From: Leisingera sp. ANG-M7
GTDB taxonomy: Bacteria; Pseudomonadota; Alphaproteobacteria; Rhodobacterales; Rhodobacteraceae
Assembly (NCBI RefSeq): GCF_000813965.1
Contig: NZ_JWLI01000016.1
Location: forward strand, 62,001 to 126,000
Direction: 5' to 3'
Length of the DNA: 64,000 bases
Below are positions 33,947 to 41,360 of this stretch, one piece after another. Below the pieces are notes generated by a model. It searched no databases. It was not told the origin of the DNA and saw nothing but the letters and a program-made list of their open reading frames with translations. Every line of letters begins with the position of its first letter. Position 1 is the first letter of the stretch. A program made the translations under genes and the position numbers.

Positions 33947-34095
33947 GGCACATCCTATTGCAATTCGTCCGCACCGTACCGCGCAAGCCTTGGGGAAGGC
34001 AATTGCCCGGCGGCGGAAGTTCGCCGTTACATTGGTATGATCATGTGCATTTGCAAGGCCTTGCCAGCAGGCGGTGCGCGGTGCAGGCTGGGGGC

Positions 34096-34332
34096 ATGTT
34101 TACCATCGAACATGAATTCGACTCGACGGTCATCACCCTTGTTGACGAGAACGGCGTTCCGCTCAACGAGGATGTGACCATCAATTCCTTTGCCGAATGC
34201 GTCACGGTTGAGCAATACGACCCGCGCACCGACAGCGTACAGAAGATCACCCTCTCGCACCTGCAGGTGCGGGATCTCGCCGCAGCCCTTGACCTGCCCG
34301 AAGGCGTCTACCGCCTGGTTGGCGAAGACTAG
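34096..34332 (+). CDS. Conserved-looking 78-residue acidic protein
   Basis: The frame MFTIEHEFDSTVITLVDENG to LPEGVYRLVGED is acidic, has regular strand-like hydrophobic spacing and starts six bases after GGGGG. An open extension of 46 codons upstream looks non-coding. No domain is recognised. It is convergent with the DUF167 gene, with 18 bp between the stops, and divergent from the M48 gene. Function unknown. Confidence 0.65.
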   Translation: MFTIEHEFDSTVITLVDENGVPLNEDVTINSFAECVTVEQYDPRTDSVQKITLSHLQVRDLAAALDLPEGVYRLVGED

Positions 34333-34350
34333 CGCTCAGGACCCTGTCTC

Positions 34351-34632
34351 TCAGGCCGGCCCGGTATAGGCAAACACCTTGTCCCGGGAGGTTGCGCCCC
34401 GGCGCAATTCCAGGTTCGACGCCGCCGTCCCCATCGCCGTGGCCAGCAGGCTGCGTATAGCTTCAGTCGCCTTGCCGTTCTCCGGCGCCGCGGTGACAGA
34501 GACCTTCAGCGCGCCCTCTGCTTGCACGATTGTATTGCGCGCCGCCTTGGGCGTGGCGCGCACCGCAATCTCCGCGCCCGGAACGCACAAATGGCTCAGA
34601 TCCGGCAGGTCTTTCTTTCTTGGCTTCCCCAT
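34351..34632 (-). CDS. DUF167 (YggU) family protein
   Basis: A 93-residue protein with the DUF167 core: AEIAVRATPKAARNTI, VSVTAAPENGKATEAIRSLL and RRGATSRDKVF. YggU-type proteins are small cytosolic proteins of unknown function. The frame is open far upstream, but family-like sequence begins around MGKPRKKDLPDL; an ATG four codons before is an alternative start. It is divergent from the nitroreductase gene. Confidence 0.85.
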   Translation of the reverse strand: MGKPRKKDLPDLSHLCVPGAEIAVRATPKAARNTIVQAEGALKVSVTAAPENGKATEAIRSLLATAMGTAASNLELRRGATSRDKVFAYTGPA

Positions 34633-34829
34633 GCAGCAACACATGCCCTGTGCAGTCGGCAAAAGCCATAGACTTTGCCATCCTCCCGCAGCTATCACCC
34701 GCACAGCGAAACCCAAGCCCCGCCGCCTGCTGCATTTCCGGCACAGATGGCACGCAAGGCCCATTGGCTCTTGAAAAAACGCCCCCAGCTGCCGAGATAG
34801 GCAGCAACAGATGTAAAAAGGTTTCACAT

Positions 34830-35408
34830 ATGCCTGCACGCAATGACGCAGCCCTTGAATTTCTTCTGTCGCGCCGCTCCCGCCCGGCCAAGACGCTGGT
34901 GGCGCCCGCCCCCACGCGCGAGGAGCTGCTGCCGATCCTGACCGCCGCCGCCCGCTCCCCCGATCACGGCAAGCTGGAGCCCTGGCGCTTTGTCGTGGTG
35001 GAGCAGCCCGCGATGGCGCGGCTGGCGGAGCTGACCGAAGAGACCGGCCAGCGCCTCGAAAAAAGCCCGGAGGATACCGCCAAGGGCCGCAGCCAGTTCG
35101 ACCAGGGCCAGCTCGCCGTGGTGGTGGTTGAGGTGCAAAAGGACAGCCCCAAGGTGCCCGCCATTGAGCAGACCTATTCCGCCGGCGCCGTCTGCCTGGC
35201 GCTGCTGAACGCTGCGCTGGCCGCCGGCTGGGGCGCCAACTGGCTGACCGGCTGGGCAAGCCATGACCGTGGCTTCTGCAAAGCTGCGTTTGGCCTGGCG
35301 GACAATGAACGCATCGCCGGCATCATCCACATCGCCACCGAAAGCTCTGCCCCGCCGGAGCGCCCGCGCCCCGACCTCGACGCAATCACAACCTGGATGA
35401 GCGCATGA
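34830..35408 (+). CDS. Nitroreductase family protein
   Basis: A 192-residue FMN-dependent oxidoreductase. RRSRPAKTL near residue 16 is the FMN-phosphate-binding stretch, AARSPDHGKLEPWRFVVV is the family's second motif, and GWGANWLTGW lies near the C-terminal FMN site. It resembles the YdjA group. It would reduce nitro compounds or quinones using NAD(P)H. AAAGG stands eight bases before the ATG. Its stop overlaps the EI24-domain gene start (ATGA). Confidence 0.92.
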   Translation: MPARNDAALEFLLSRRSRPAKTLVAPAPTREELLPILTAAARSPDHGKLEPWRFVVVEQPAMARLAELTEETGQRLEKSPEDTAKGRSQFDQGQLAVVVVEVQKDSPKVPAIEQTYSAGAVCLALLNAALAAGWGANWLTGWASHDRGFCKAAFGLADNERIAGIIHIATESSAPPERPRPDLDAITTWMSA

Positions 35409-36094
35409 TCTTTACCGCCTTTTTTAAGACCCTCGGCCAGACCGGCGACCCGCGCTTCCGCAAGGTGCTGTTTCTGGGGCTGGGGCTGACCATTGCCCTG
35501 CTGATCGCGGCCTGTGTGGGTTTCTATCTGCTGGTGCAGTGGCTGGTGGGGCCGGAGGCAGCCTTGCCGCTCCTGGGGGAAGTCACTTGGCTGGACGACA
35601 TTCTGTCCGTCGGCTCGGTTTTCCTGGTACTGCTGTTATCTGTGTTCCTGATGATCCCGGTGGCTTCGGCCTTCACCTCGATGTTCCTGGACGAAGTTGC
35701 TCAGGCGGTGGAAGACAAACACTACCCGGCTCTGCCCCCGGCGGCCAAGGTGCCGTTCTGGGACGCGGTCAAGGACACGGTGAACTTCCTCGGCCTGCTG
35801 ATCGCGGCCAACATCCTGGCGCTGTTCCTTTATGTGATGTTCCCGCCCGCGGCGCTGTTCATCTTCTGGGGTCTCAATGGCTTCCTCTTGGGCCGGGAAT
35901 ACTTCACCCTTGCTGCCGCGCGCCGCGTCGGCACGGCTGAGGCCAAGAAACTGCGCCGACGCCACTCCACCACCATCTGGGCTGCGGGCACGCTGATGGC
36001 GGTGCCGCTGTCGGTGCCGCTGGTGAACCTGGTAATCCCGATCCTGGGCGCCGCCACCTTCACCCATATCTACCACGCGCTGGCGCGCAGATAA
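35405..36094 (+). CDS. EI24 domain membrane protein (CysZ-like)
   Basis: A 229-residue inner-membrane protein with at least four long hydrophobic segments. FLMIPVASAFTSMFLDEVAQAVE and NGFLLGREYFTLAAARR are the typical EI24/CysZ stretches. CysZ transports sulfate in E. coli; whether this one does cannot be told. Translational coupling to the nitroreductase gene implies an operon. A 59-nt palindromic element begins 24 bp past its stop. Confidence 0.88.
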   Translation: MIFTAFFKTLGQTGDPRFRKVLFLGLGLTIALLIAACVGFYLLVQWLVGPEAALPLLGEVTWLDDILSVGSVFLVLLLSVFLMIPVASAFTSMFLDEVAQAVEDKHYPALPPAAKVPFWDAVKDTVNFLGLLIAANILALFLYVMFPPAALFIFWGLNGFLLGREYFTLAAARRVGTAEAKKLRRRHSTTIWAAGTLMAVPLSVPLVNLVIPILGAATFTHIYHALARR

Positions 36095-36117
36095 GCCGGC
36101 GGCGCGCTCCGGCCTGC

Positions 36118-36176
36118 GCCGGGTCAAGGCCGGCCTAAGCCGCCGCGCGGCACGCGCGGTTCAGCCTTGACGCGGC
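36118..36176 (+). repeat. 59-nt palindromic element, copy 2
   Basis: It begins GCCGGGTCAAGG and ends CCTTGACGCGGC, identical to the ends of the copy at 25094-25152 read on its minus strand. The 35-nt interior differs but is also self-complementary in part (CCGCGCGG, CGCGCGG). It starts 23 bp after the EI24 gene, in the same orientation relative to the gene as copy 1. Confidence 0.7.
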
Positions 36177-36204
36177 GGAGGCCTGAGTACACTCGAACTG
36201 GAGT

Positions 36205-36230
36205 CTTTAAGTGCAGGACTGCACTTAAAG
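36205..36230. repeat. Perfect 11-bp inverted repeat
   Basis: CTTTAAGTGCA (36205-36215) and TGCACTTAAAG (36220-36230) flank GGAC. There is no T-tract. It may be an operator or an RNA hairpin. Confidence 0.6.
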
Positions 36231-36413
36231 CGCTTCTCAGCAAATTGCTTCTGACTGCCTATTGGCACCCCGGCCCGCTCCAGCCCGCCGGGCTGGCCGC
36301 AACCGCGCCGCGCAGCCGCGCGGCGCCACGCCCAACCGGTCCCGAGGCATGGCAATACTTCCCCGGATCAGGCGGGAGATTCTGCTGTTTCGCTTATCAG
36401 ATGCTGGCGCAGA

Positions 36414-36689
36414 TCACTGCCGTTCCGGCAGCATCCCCATCCAGTCGAAATCATGCACCGAGATCACGCCGGAGATGATGATCGCGCAGACGACAGCCCA
36501 CAGAACTGCGGCGACGCCGGTGGTGATCCAGGCCTTCTGCTTCAGGAAGTGCTTTTCCGGGGCGCCTGCATGGGTGCCGGGCACCACTTCGCCCTTGTCG
36601 CCCTGGGTCTCCAGCCGGATCGGGATGATCACCAGAAAGGTCATGAACCAGATCACCGCATAAAGCACGATTGCGGATGTAATGCCCAT
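36414..36689 (-). CDS. DUF1467 family membrane protein
   Basis: A 91-residue protein with two transmembrane segments, MGITSAIVLYAVIWFMTFLV and WITTGVAAVLWAVVCAIIIS, joined by a loop with IPIRLETQGDKGEVVPGTHAGAP. That loop is the DUF1467 signature. The family is common in alphaproteobacteria and has no known function. It follows the methylmalonyl-CoA epimerase gene on the same strand across a perfect hairpin. Confidence 0.9.
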   Translation of the reverse strand: MGITSAIVLYAVIWFMTFLVIIPIRLETQGDKGEVVPGTHAGAPEKHFLKQKAWITTGVAAVLWAVVCAIIISGVISVHDFDWMGMLPERQ

Positions 36690-36710
36690 CTGTCTGGCCT
36701 CCCGGAATTG

Positions 36711-36734
36711 CCCTGTCCCGCAGCCGGGACAGGG
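36711..36734 (-). other. Intercistronic hairpin between mce and DUF1467 gene
   Basis: CCCTGTCCCG (36711-36720) and CGGGACAGGG (36725-36734) pair perfectly around a 4-nt loop. No U-tract follows on the minus strand. It may be a processing or partial-termination site. Confidence 0.6.
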
Positions 36735-36745
36735 TGCTCATAGCG

Positions 36746-37150
36746 TCAAACTTCTTCGAGTTCCACCAGGCAGCCGTTGAAATCCTTGGGGTGCAGGAAC
36801 AGAACCGGCTTACCATGGGCCCCGATTTTCGGCTCGCCAGAGCCCAGCACCCGCGCGCCTTCGGCCTGCAGGTGGTCGCGGGCCGCCAGGATGTCCTCGA
36901 CCTCATAGCAGACATGGTGGATGCCGCCGGCCGGGTTCTTCTCCAGAAAGCCGTTGATGGGGGAGTTCTCTCCCAGCGGATACAACAGCTCGATCTTGGT
37001 GTTGGGCAGTTCGATGAACACCACGGTGACGCCGTGATCCGGCTCATCCTGCGGGTCGCCCACCTTGGCCCCCAGCGCGTTGCGGTACTGCGCGGATGCA
37101 GCCTCCAGGTCGGGGACAGCAATGGCAACATGGTTCAGTCGGCCGATCAT
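36746..37150 (-). CDS. mce: Methylmalonyl-CoA epimerase
   Basis: A 134-residue VOC-fold enzyme that interconverts (R)- and (S)-methylmalonyl-CoA, feeding propionyl-CoA carbon into succinyl-CoA. In alphaproteobacteria the relative also serves ethylmalonyl-CoA. Metal ligands are His in LNHVAIAVPDL, His in GGIHHVCYEV and Glu in LVELEEV. The length is usual for the family. It is upstream of the DUF1467 gene, a neighbourhood I associate with Rhodobacteraceae. Confidence 0.95.
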   Translation of the reverse strand: MIGRLNHVAIAVPDLEAASAQYRNALGAKVGDPQDEPDHGVTVVFIELPNTKIELLYPLGENSPINGFLEKNPAGGIHHVCYEVEDILAARDHLQAEGARVLGSGEPKIGAHGKPVLFLHPKDFNGCLVELEEV

Positions 37151-37327
37151 CTCTTTCGTGCTCCTCTCACAGAAATTCCTCGGCTCCGGTTATGGGCCGG
37201 ATGCTGCGCCGCGGCAAGTGCGCCAATCCGCACGGCAGGTGCCTGCGGGCACCGGCGCGCGCGGCGTTAACGAGTAATTAGCCTCGATTCCCTAGCGTCG
37301 GATCATATCCCGCAAGGAGCATATGTC

Positions 37328-38047
37328 ATGGACGATTCGGAACTGTTTGCTGCTGCCCAGCGCCTGCCCACCACCCGCCGCCCGCTTCTGGGGCTGACCA
37401 TCCTGGTGGTGGAAGACAGCCGCTTTGCCTGCGAGGCGCTTCGCCTTCTGTGCCTGCGCAGCGGTGCCCGGATCCGGCGCGCCGATTGCTTGAAGTCCGC
37501 CCGCCGCCACCTTCAGGTCTACCGGCCCTCGGTACTGATCGCCGATGTCGGGCTGCCGGACGGCTCCGGCCTTGACCTGATCCGCGAACTCGCGGACGCC
37601 AGCCCGCGCCCCAGCGTGATCCTCGCCACTTCCGGCGATTCCAGCCTGTCGGAGACCGCGATTGAGGCCGGCGCTGCAGGTTTCCTGGAAAAGCCGATCA
37701 CCTCGCTGGCCGCTTTCCAGCAGGCGGTGCTTTCCAGCATGCCCGCCGATCGCCAGCCTTCCGGCCCGCGCGCGCTCAGCGATGAAACCGTGGAACCGGA
37801 CCTGATTGCTTTCCGCGACGACATGGCCCATGCCGCTGATGTTCTGAACATGGGGCAGGAGGAAAAGACCTTGGCCTACCTGGCGCAGTTCGTGGGCGGC
37901 GTTGCCCGCAGCGCCGGCGACCGGCCGCTGGCCGATGCTGCCGACCGGCTGGCCCGCTCACGTCAGAAGGGCAAACCGCTAACCCAGGACGCCGCCACGC
38001 TTGCCGGATTGGTGCAGGAGCGGCTGCAGCGCCGCGCGGCGATCTGA
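37328..38047 (+). CDS. Response regulator with receiver domain, no recognised output domain
   Basis: A 239-residue protein. The receiver domain (about residues 23-140) shows the acidic pair in VVEDSRF, the phosphoacceptor Asp in VLIADVGLPDGSG, the conserved Thr/Ser in LATSGDSS and Lys in LEKPIT. The C-terminal 95 residues are helical (FRDDMAHAADVLNMGQEEKTLAYLAQFVGG) and have no DNA-binding or enzymatic motif. No histidine kinase is adjacent. AAGGAG precedes the start. A 47-residue membrane peptide gene follows immediately. Confidence 0.88.
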   Translation: MDDSELFAAAQRLPTTRRPLLGLTILVVEDSRFACEALRLLCLRSGARIRRADCLKSARRHLQVYRPSVLIADVGLPDGSGLDLIRELADASPRPSVILATSGDSSLSETAIEAGAAGFLEKPITSLAAFQQAVLSSMPADRQPSGPRALSDETVEPDLIAFRDDMAHAADVLNMGQEEKTLAYLAQFVGGVARSAGDRPLADAADRLARSRQKGKPLTQDAATLAGLVQERLQRRAAI

Positions 38048-38048
38048 T

Positions 38049-38192
38049 ATGCTGGAAGCCTGCCTGCTCGCCCTCACCACGCTGGTCATCGTGCTCTACG
38101 GCCAGCTCCGCCTGGAAGCCCGCGCCATCCGCCGCAACCGTTCCCGCACAGCCCGCGGCCATGCCCTGATCCTGCAGCCGCGCGGACGTTAA
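38049..38192 (+). CDS. 47-residue single-span membrane peptide
   Basis: The frame starts one base after the response-regulator stop (TGATATG). It encodes MLEACLLALTTLVIVLYGQL, one hydrophobic span, followed by a strongly basic tail with eight Arg. The close junction and the span-plus-basic-tail design support a real small protein coupled to the regulator. No family is recognised. Confidence 0.5.
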   Translation: MLEACLLALTTLVIVLYGQLRLEARAIRRNRSRTARGHALILQPRGR

Positions 38193-38507
38193 GCCCGGAC
38201 AGAACCAACTGCTGCCGCGTCTGCAGGCTGCAATACGAAAACCCGCTGCCAGCAGGATCCTTCAGCGCCATTCTGCAAACAGCGCAACGGTCCGGAAGGA
38301 TCAGTCTGCGCCCCCTCCTCGCCCCGCCTTTCCCGCAACTCTCCCGCGCCCGCAGCCGCACGGATCGCGTCGTGCCGCTTGGCGGCCTTGGGCCCGGCAC
38401 CGCCTGTAAGGCGGTGCCGGGCCCAACAGGACGGACCGTTCCCTGAACGGGGCCGAACCGGCGGGAGCCGCCGCCTGCCCCGGCTTAGCACCTTTGATAC
38501 CAGGGCT
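38193..38507. other. 315-bp intergenic region between small ORF and DUF1501 gene
   Basis: It contains the strong hairpin repeat at 38388-38426. Elsewhere it is GC-rich without a plausible gene. Confidence 0.6.
38388..38426. repeat. Perfect 17-bp hairpin element, TTGGGCC family copy A
   Basis: Left arm TTGGGCCCGGCACCGCC (38388-38404), loop TGTAA, right arm to 38426; the arms are fully complementary. The outer boundary matches the element at 43373-43437. It lies 81 bp downstream of the DUF1501 stop on the transcript side. Confidence 0.75.
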
Positions 38508-39728
38508 CTACAGCAACATCCCAGGGTTGCTGCCCATGTCCAGCCCGGGAAACACATCAGTTTCAAGCCCGCTCCGCCCTGCACCGGTCAGCCCATGCAG
38601 CAGCCAGGCAAGGGAACTGCGCACATCCGCGGTTGGCATCAGATCTCGGCGGTCATAGAGATCCGCCTCCGCCAGCCCCGGCCAGCGCCCCAGCACCCGC
38701 CCGCCGCGGATGGCACCGCCTGCCAGCAGCATCGCGCCGCCGGTGCCATGGTCGGTGCCGCCGGTGCCGTTCTCACGCACGGTGCGGCCGAATTCAGTCA
38801 CTGCAGCGACTGCCGTCTTGCCCCAGACCTCCGGCCCCAGGCCGGACTGCAGGGTCAGAACGCTTTCTGACAGCCGCCCCAGCGCGTTTTTCAGGCCATT
38901 GGCCTGACGATGATGGGTATCCCAGCCGTTGATGGAAAACGCCGCAATCCGGCTATCGCCGCGCAGCTGTTGCGCCGCATAAGCGGCGACTTCGGTGTGT
39001 GCCTTGCCTTTTGGAGCAGTCATCATGGACATCATCATGTCATCGGCATCGCTGCCGCCGCCCCCGGCACCAAAAGAGAGATCCTGCCGGGTCAACTCCA
39101 GCGCCTCGTTCAGCGCGGCGTGGAACAGCGGGTCCTCCTCCATCAGCAGACCCGCCAGCCGCTCCGCCTGCGGGCTCAACATCAGCCCGGCGCCCGGCGC
39201 CCATTGCGATACCGGCGCGCCGCCCTCCATCAGCAGCATCCGCTCCTGGCCGATCGCAAAGGCGGTGCGCGCTTCGACCCCCGGAATCAGCTGCAGCAGC
39301 CGGTTCAGCCAGCCCCCCTCAGCCTGCCCCGGCCCGGCAGTGCCTGCTTCCAGCAAATCCTGGCCGTCGAAATGGCTGCGCCGGTCGCGGTAGGGCGTGG
39401 AGACCGCCTGCACGAACCCCAGCTGCCCCGCGCGCCACAGCGGCAGCAGCGGCGCCAGCCCCGGGTGCAGGGCATAGAACCCGTCCAGATCCGCCGACCC
39501 CGCATCCGGGCCGCCTGCCAGGCTCTGCCGCAGCCCAGCATAGTCCGGGTCGCCATAGGGCTGCACCACATCCAGCGCATCCATGCCGCCGCGCAGGATG
39601 ATAACCACTAGCCGTGTGTCCCAAGGCGCAGCGGCTAGGGTGACCGGGGTCAGCAGCGGGCTGGCCGCCAGCGAACAGCCCAGCGCGGCGGAGCGGGTCA
39701 GCAGCGAGCGTCGGGTCAGGTTCATCAC
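38508..39728 (-). CDS. DUF1501 domain protein with Tat-like signal
   Basis: A 406-residue protein. The N terminus MMNLTRRSLLTRSAALGCS carries a twin-arginine-like RRSLL motif and hydrophobic core, so export folded is likely. DUF1501 features follow: VVIILRGGMDALDVVQPYGD, AVTEFGRTVRENGTGGTDHG and the Asp/His-rich WDTHHRQ, which recall sulfatase/phosphatase-like metal sites. It lies 12 bp downstream of the DUF1800 gene, and the two are commonly paired in bacteria. The substrate is unknown. Confidence 0.92.
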   Translation of the reverse strand: MMNLTRRSLLTRSAALGCSLAASPLLTPVTLAAAPWDTRLVVIILRGGMDALDVVQPYGDPDYAGLRQSLAGGPDAGSADLDGFYALHPGLAPLLPLWRAGQLGFVQAVSTPYRDRRSHFDGQDLLEAGTAGPGQAEGGWLNRLLQLIPGVEARTAFAIGQERMLLMEGGAPVSQWAPGAGLMLSPQAERLAGLLMEEDPLFHAALNEALELTRQDLSFGAGGGGSDADDMMMSMMTAPKGKAHTEVAAYAAQQLRGDSRIAAFSINGWDTHHRQANGLKNALGRLSESVLTLQSGLGPEVWGKTAVAAVTEFGRTVRENGTGGTDHGTGGAMLLAGGAIRGGRVLGRWPGLAEADLYDRRDLMPTADVRSSLAWLLHGLTGAGRSGLETDVFPGLDMGSNPGMLL

Positions 39729-39740
39729 AATGGCCTCCTG

Positions 39741-41126
39741 TCAGCGGCGCTGAAAAGCGGGAGAGGACAGGATCAGTCCGACCCCTTCGGTTCGTGTTTC
39801 GGCAGCGCGGGCCGCAAAACGGACGCGCTCATTGGCATATGTCCCCAAGGCAGCCTCCGCAAATTCCCGCGGGTCCGGCAGGTCTTGCAGCAACTGCCGC
39901 GGCGCCGCCATCGTCCATCGCAACCGCGCGGCCAGGGCCTGCGGGGTGATCCAGGCGGTGTCCGCTTCGGACCAGCCATCCGGCCCGCTGGAAAACTCCC
40001 AGCGCTGTCCCATCGGCGTCAGCGGCGCCAGCAGCAAGCGGTTCAGCTTCCCCGGCTTCAGGCGTGCAACCCGGGCCTGCGGCACCGCCAACGCCCGGCA
40101 GGCGGAGGCAAGAAAATCAAACGGCGGCTTCACATTGCGCAGCTCCGGCACCCAGGCCGCCGGATGCTCAAGAAGCGCTGCATAGACCTGCATCAGGCCG
40201 CCGTCGCTGGCCTGATACCGCGCTGCCATGTGATCCACCAATTCGGGATCCGGAACGTCAGCGGTGAAATACACCGCCAGTTTCCGGGCGATATGGCGCG
40301 CAGTCGCGGGATGGCGGGCCAGATCACGCAGGGCTGACAGAACCTGCCCCAGTTCCGGCTTGCCGCCGCCGTATGCCTTTTCCAGCACCGTCTCAGCGCC
40401 CGGCTCCGCCATCCCGGGCCGGAACATGAACCCATCCTTGGCATTGAAGGAAAGCCCGGTGAACAGTTCAGCCAGCTGGCGCACATCGGTCTGGCTGTAA
40501 GGACCGTCCACCCCCAGCGTGTGCAATTCCAGCACCTCACGCGCCAGGTTCTCATTCAGCCCCGCCAGCCGCTTGCGCCGCTTCGCAGCCCAGCTGGCCG
40601 GGCCGGCAGAGTTTCTCTGATCCAGATAGTGCAGCATCAGTGGGCTGGTGACGGCCGCGATCAGCAAATCCTCGAACCGGCCCGCCAGATGCGGCCGGAC
40701 CACGGTTTCCGCATAGGGTGCCGCCATAACCCGTAAAGCGGCGTTCTTGCCTTGCGCCGTGAAATGATCGGCCCAGAACAACACCAGCCTCTCGCGAAAA
40801 CCGTCTCGGGTGTGGACATGGCGCAGCAGGTGCTGGCCGTGCCATCCGATGCGGGCGTGATTGCGTGCCCTCCGGAAGTCCGTGAAGGCCTTGTCGGCGG
40901 CCTTGTATCCGGGCTTGCCTTCCTGCTGACTGCGCTCTTTCTTCAGCTGCCAGAAGGTCCGGGCCCCGGCAATCGCCTCATCGAAACGGGGCACCGGAAA
41001 GACCCGCGCGGCCTCATCCTCCCCCTTAAGTCGCTCCAGCATATCCCCTGCCGACTCCGGCGGCTGAAGCAGCGGCGACAGTCCGGCACCAAAGCGGATC
41101 TCAGCCAGTTCACTGTCAAACCGCAT
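39741..41126 (-). CDS. DUF1800 domain protein
   Basis: A 461-residue protein of the DUF1800 family. Typical stretches are LRHVHTRDGFRERLVLFWADHF, LNENLAREVLELHTLGVDGPY, QLAELFTGLSF and the closing LGTYANERVRFAARAAETR and LILSSPAFQRR. No clear signal peptide is seen, so it may follow its DUF1501 partner by another route or stay in the cell. Genes of this pair are co-conserved widely, but the activity is not known. First gene of the pair. Confidence 0.92.
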   Translation of the reverse strand: MRFDSELAEIRFGAGLSPLLQPPESAGDMLERLKGEDEAARVFPVPRFDEAIAGARTFWQLKKERSQQEGKPGYKAADKAFTDFRRARNHARIGWHGQHLLRHVHTRDGFRERLVLFWADHFTAQGKNAALRVMAAPYAETVVRPHLAGRFEDLLIAAVTSPLMLHYLDQRNSAGPASWAAKRRKRLAGLNENLAREVLELHTLGVDGPYSQTDVRQLAELFTGLSFNAKDGFMFRPGMAEPGAETVLEKAYGGGKPELGQVLSALRDLARHPATARHIARKLAVYFTADVPDPELVDHMAARYQASDGGLMQVYAALLEHPAAWVPELRNVKPPFDFLASACRALAVPQARVARLKPGKLNRLLLAPLTPMGQRWEFSSGPDGWSEADTAWITPQALAARLRWTMAAPRQLLQDLPDPREFAEAALGTYANERVRFAARAAETRTEGVGLILSSPAFQRR

Positions 41127-41309
41127 TGCCCTGCTCTCTCCCTGGATCCCCTGCCTGCCCGCAGGTTAGAGCAACGCCGCCCCGGTCCACAGGTGAATTT
41201 CAAATGTTACGCAAGTTTCCGCGTTCTCCGCCGTTTGCCCTGCGTCTTTCCCTGGAGCCGTTTCCCGGGCGGGAACCCTCACAAAGTTCCGGCAGCACGC
41301 ACCGGCAAA

Positions 41310-41338
41310 TGAAAAGGCCCAGGCATTTGCCCGGGCCT
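41310..41338 (-). terminator. Terminator after aspS
   Basis: AGGCCCAGGCA (41315-41325) pairs with TGCCCGGGCCT (41328-41338), allowing one G-U, and the minus-strand transcript then reads into TTTTC. It lies 22 bp past the aspS stop. Confidence 0.82.
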
Positions 41339-41360
41339 CCTTAAAAGATTCTGGCAGCGG

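Larger units (their letters stand above)
36095..36413. other. 319-bp intergenic region with two palindromic features
   Basis: It holds the second 59-nt element (36118-36176) and a perfect 11-bp inverted repeat (36205-36230). The remaining sequence is GC-rich with short imperfect palindromes. No gene is seen. It lies between convergent genes, so part of it should terminate transcription. Confidence 0.6.
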
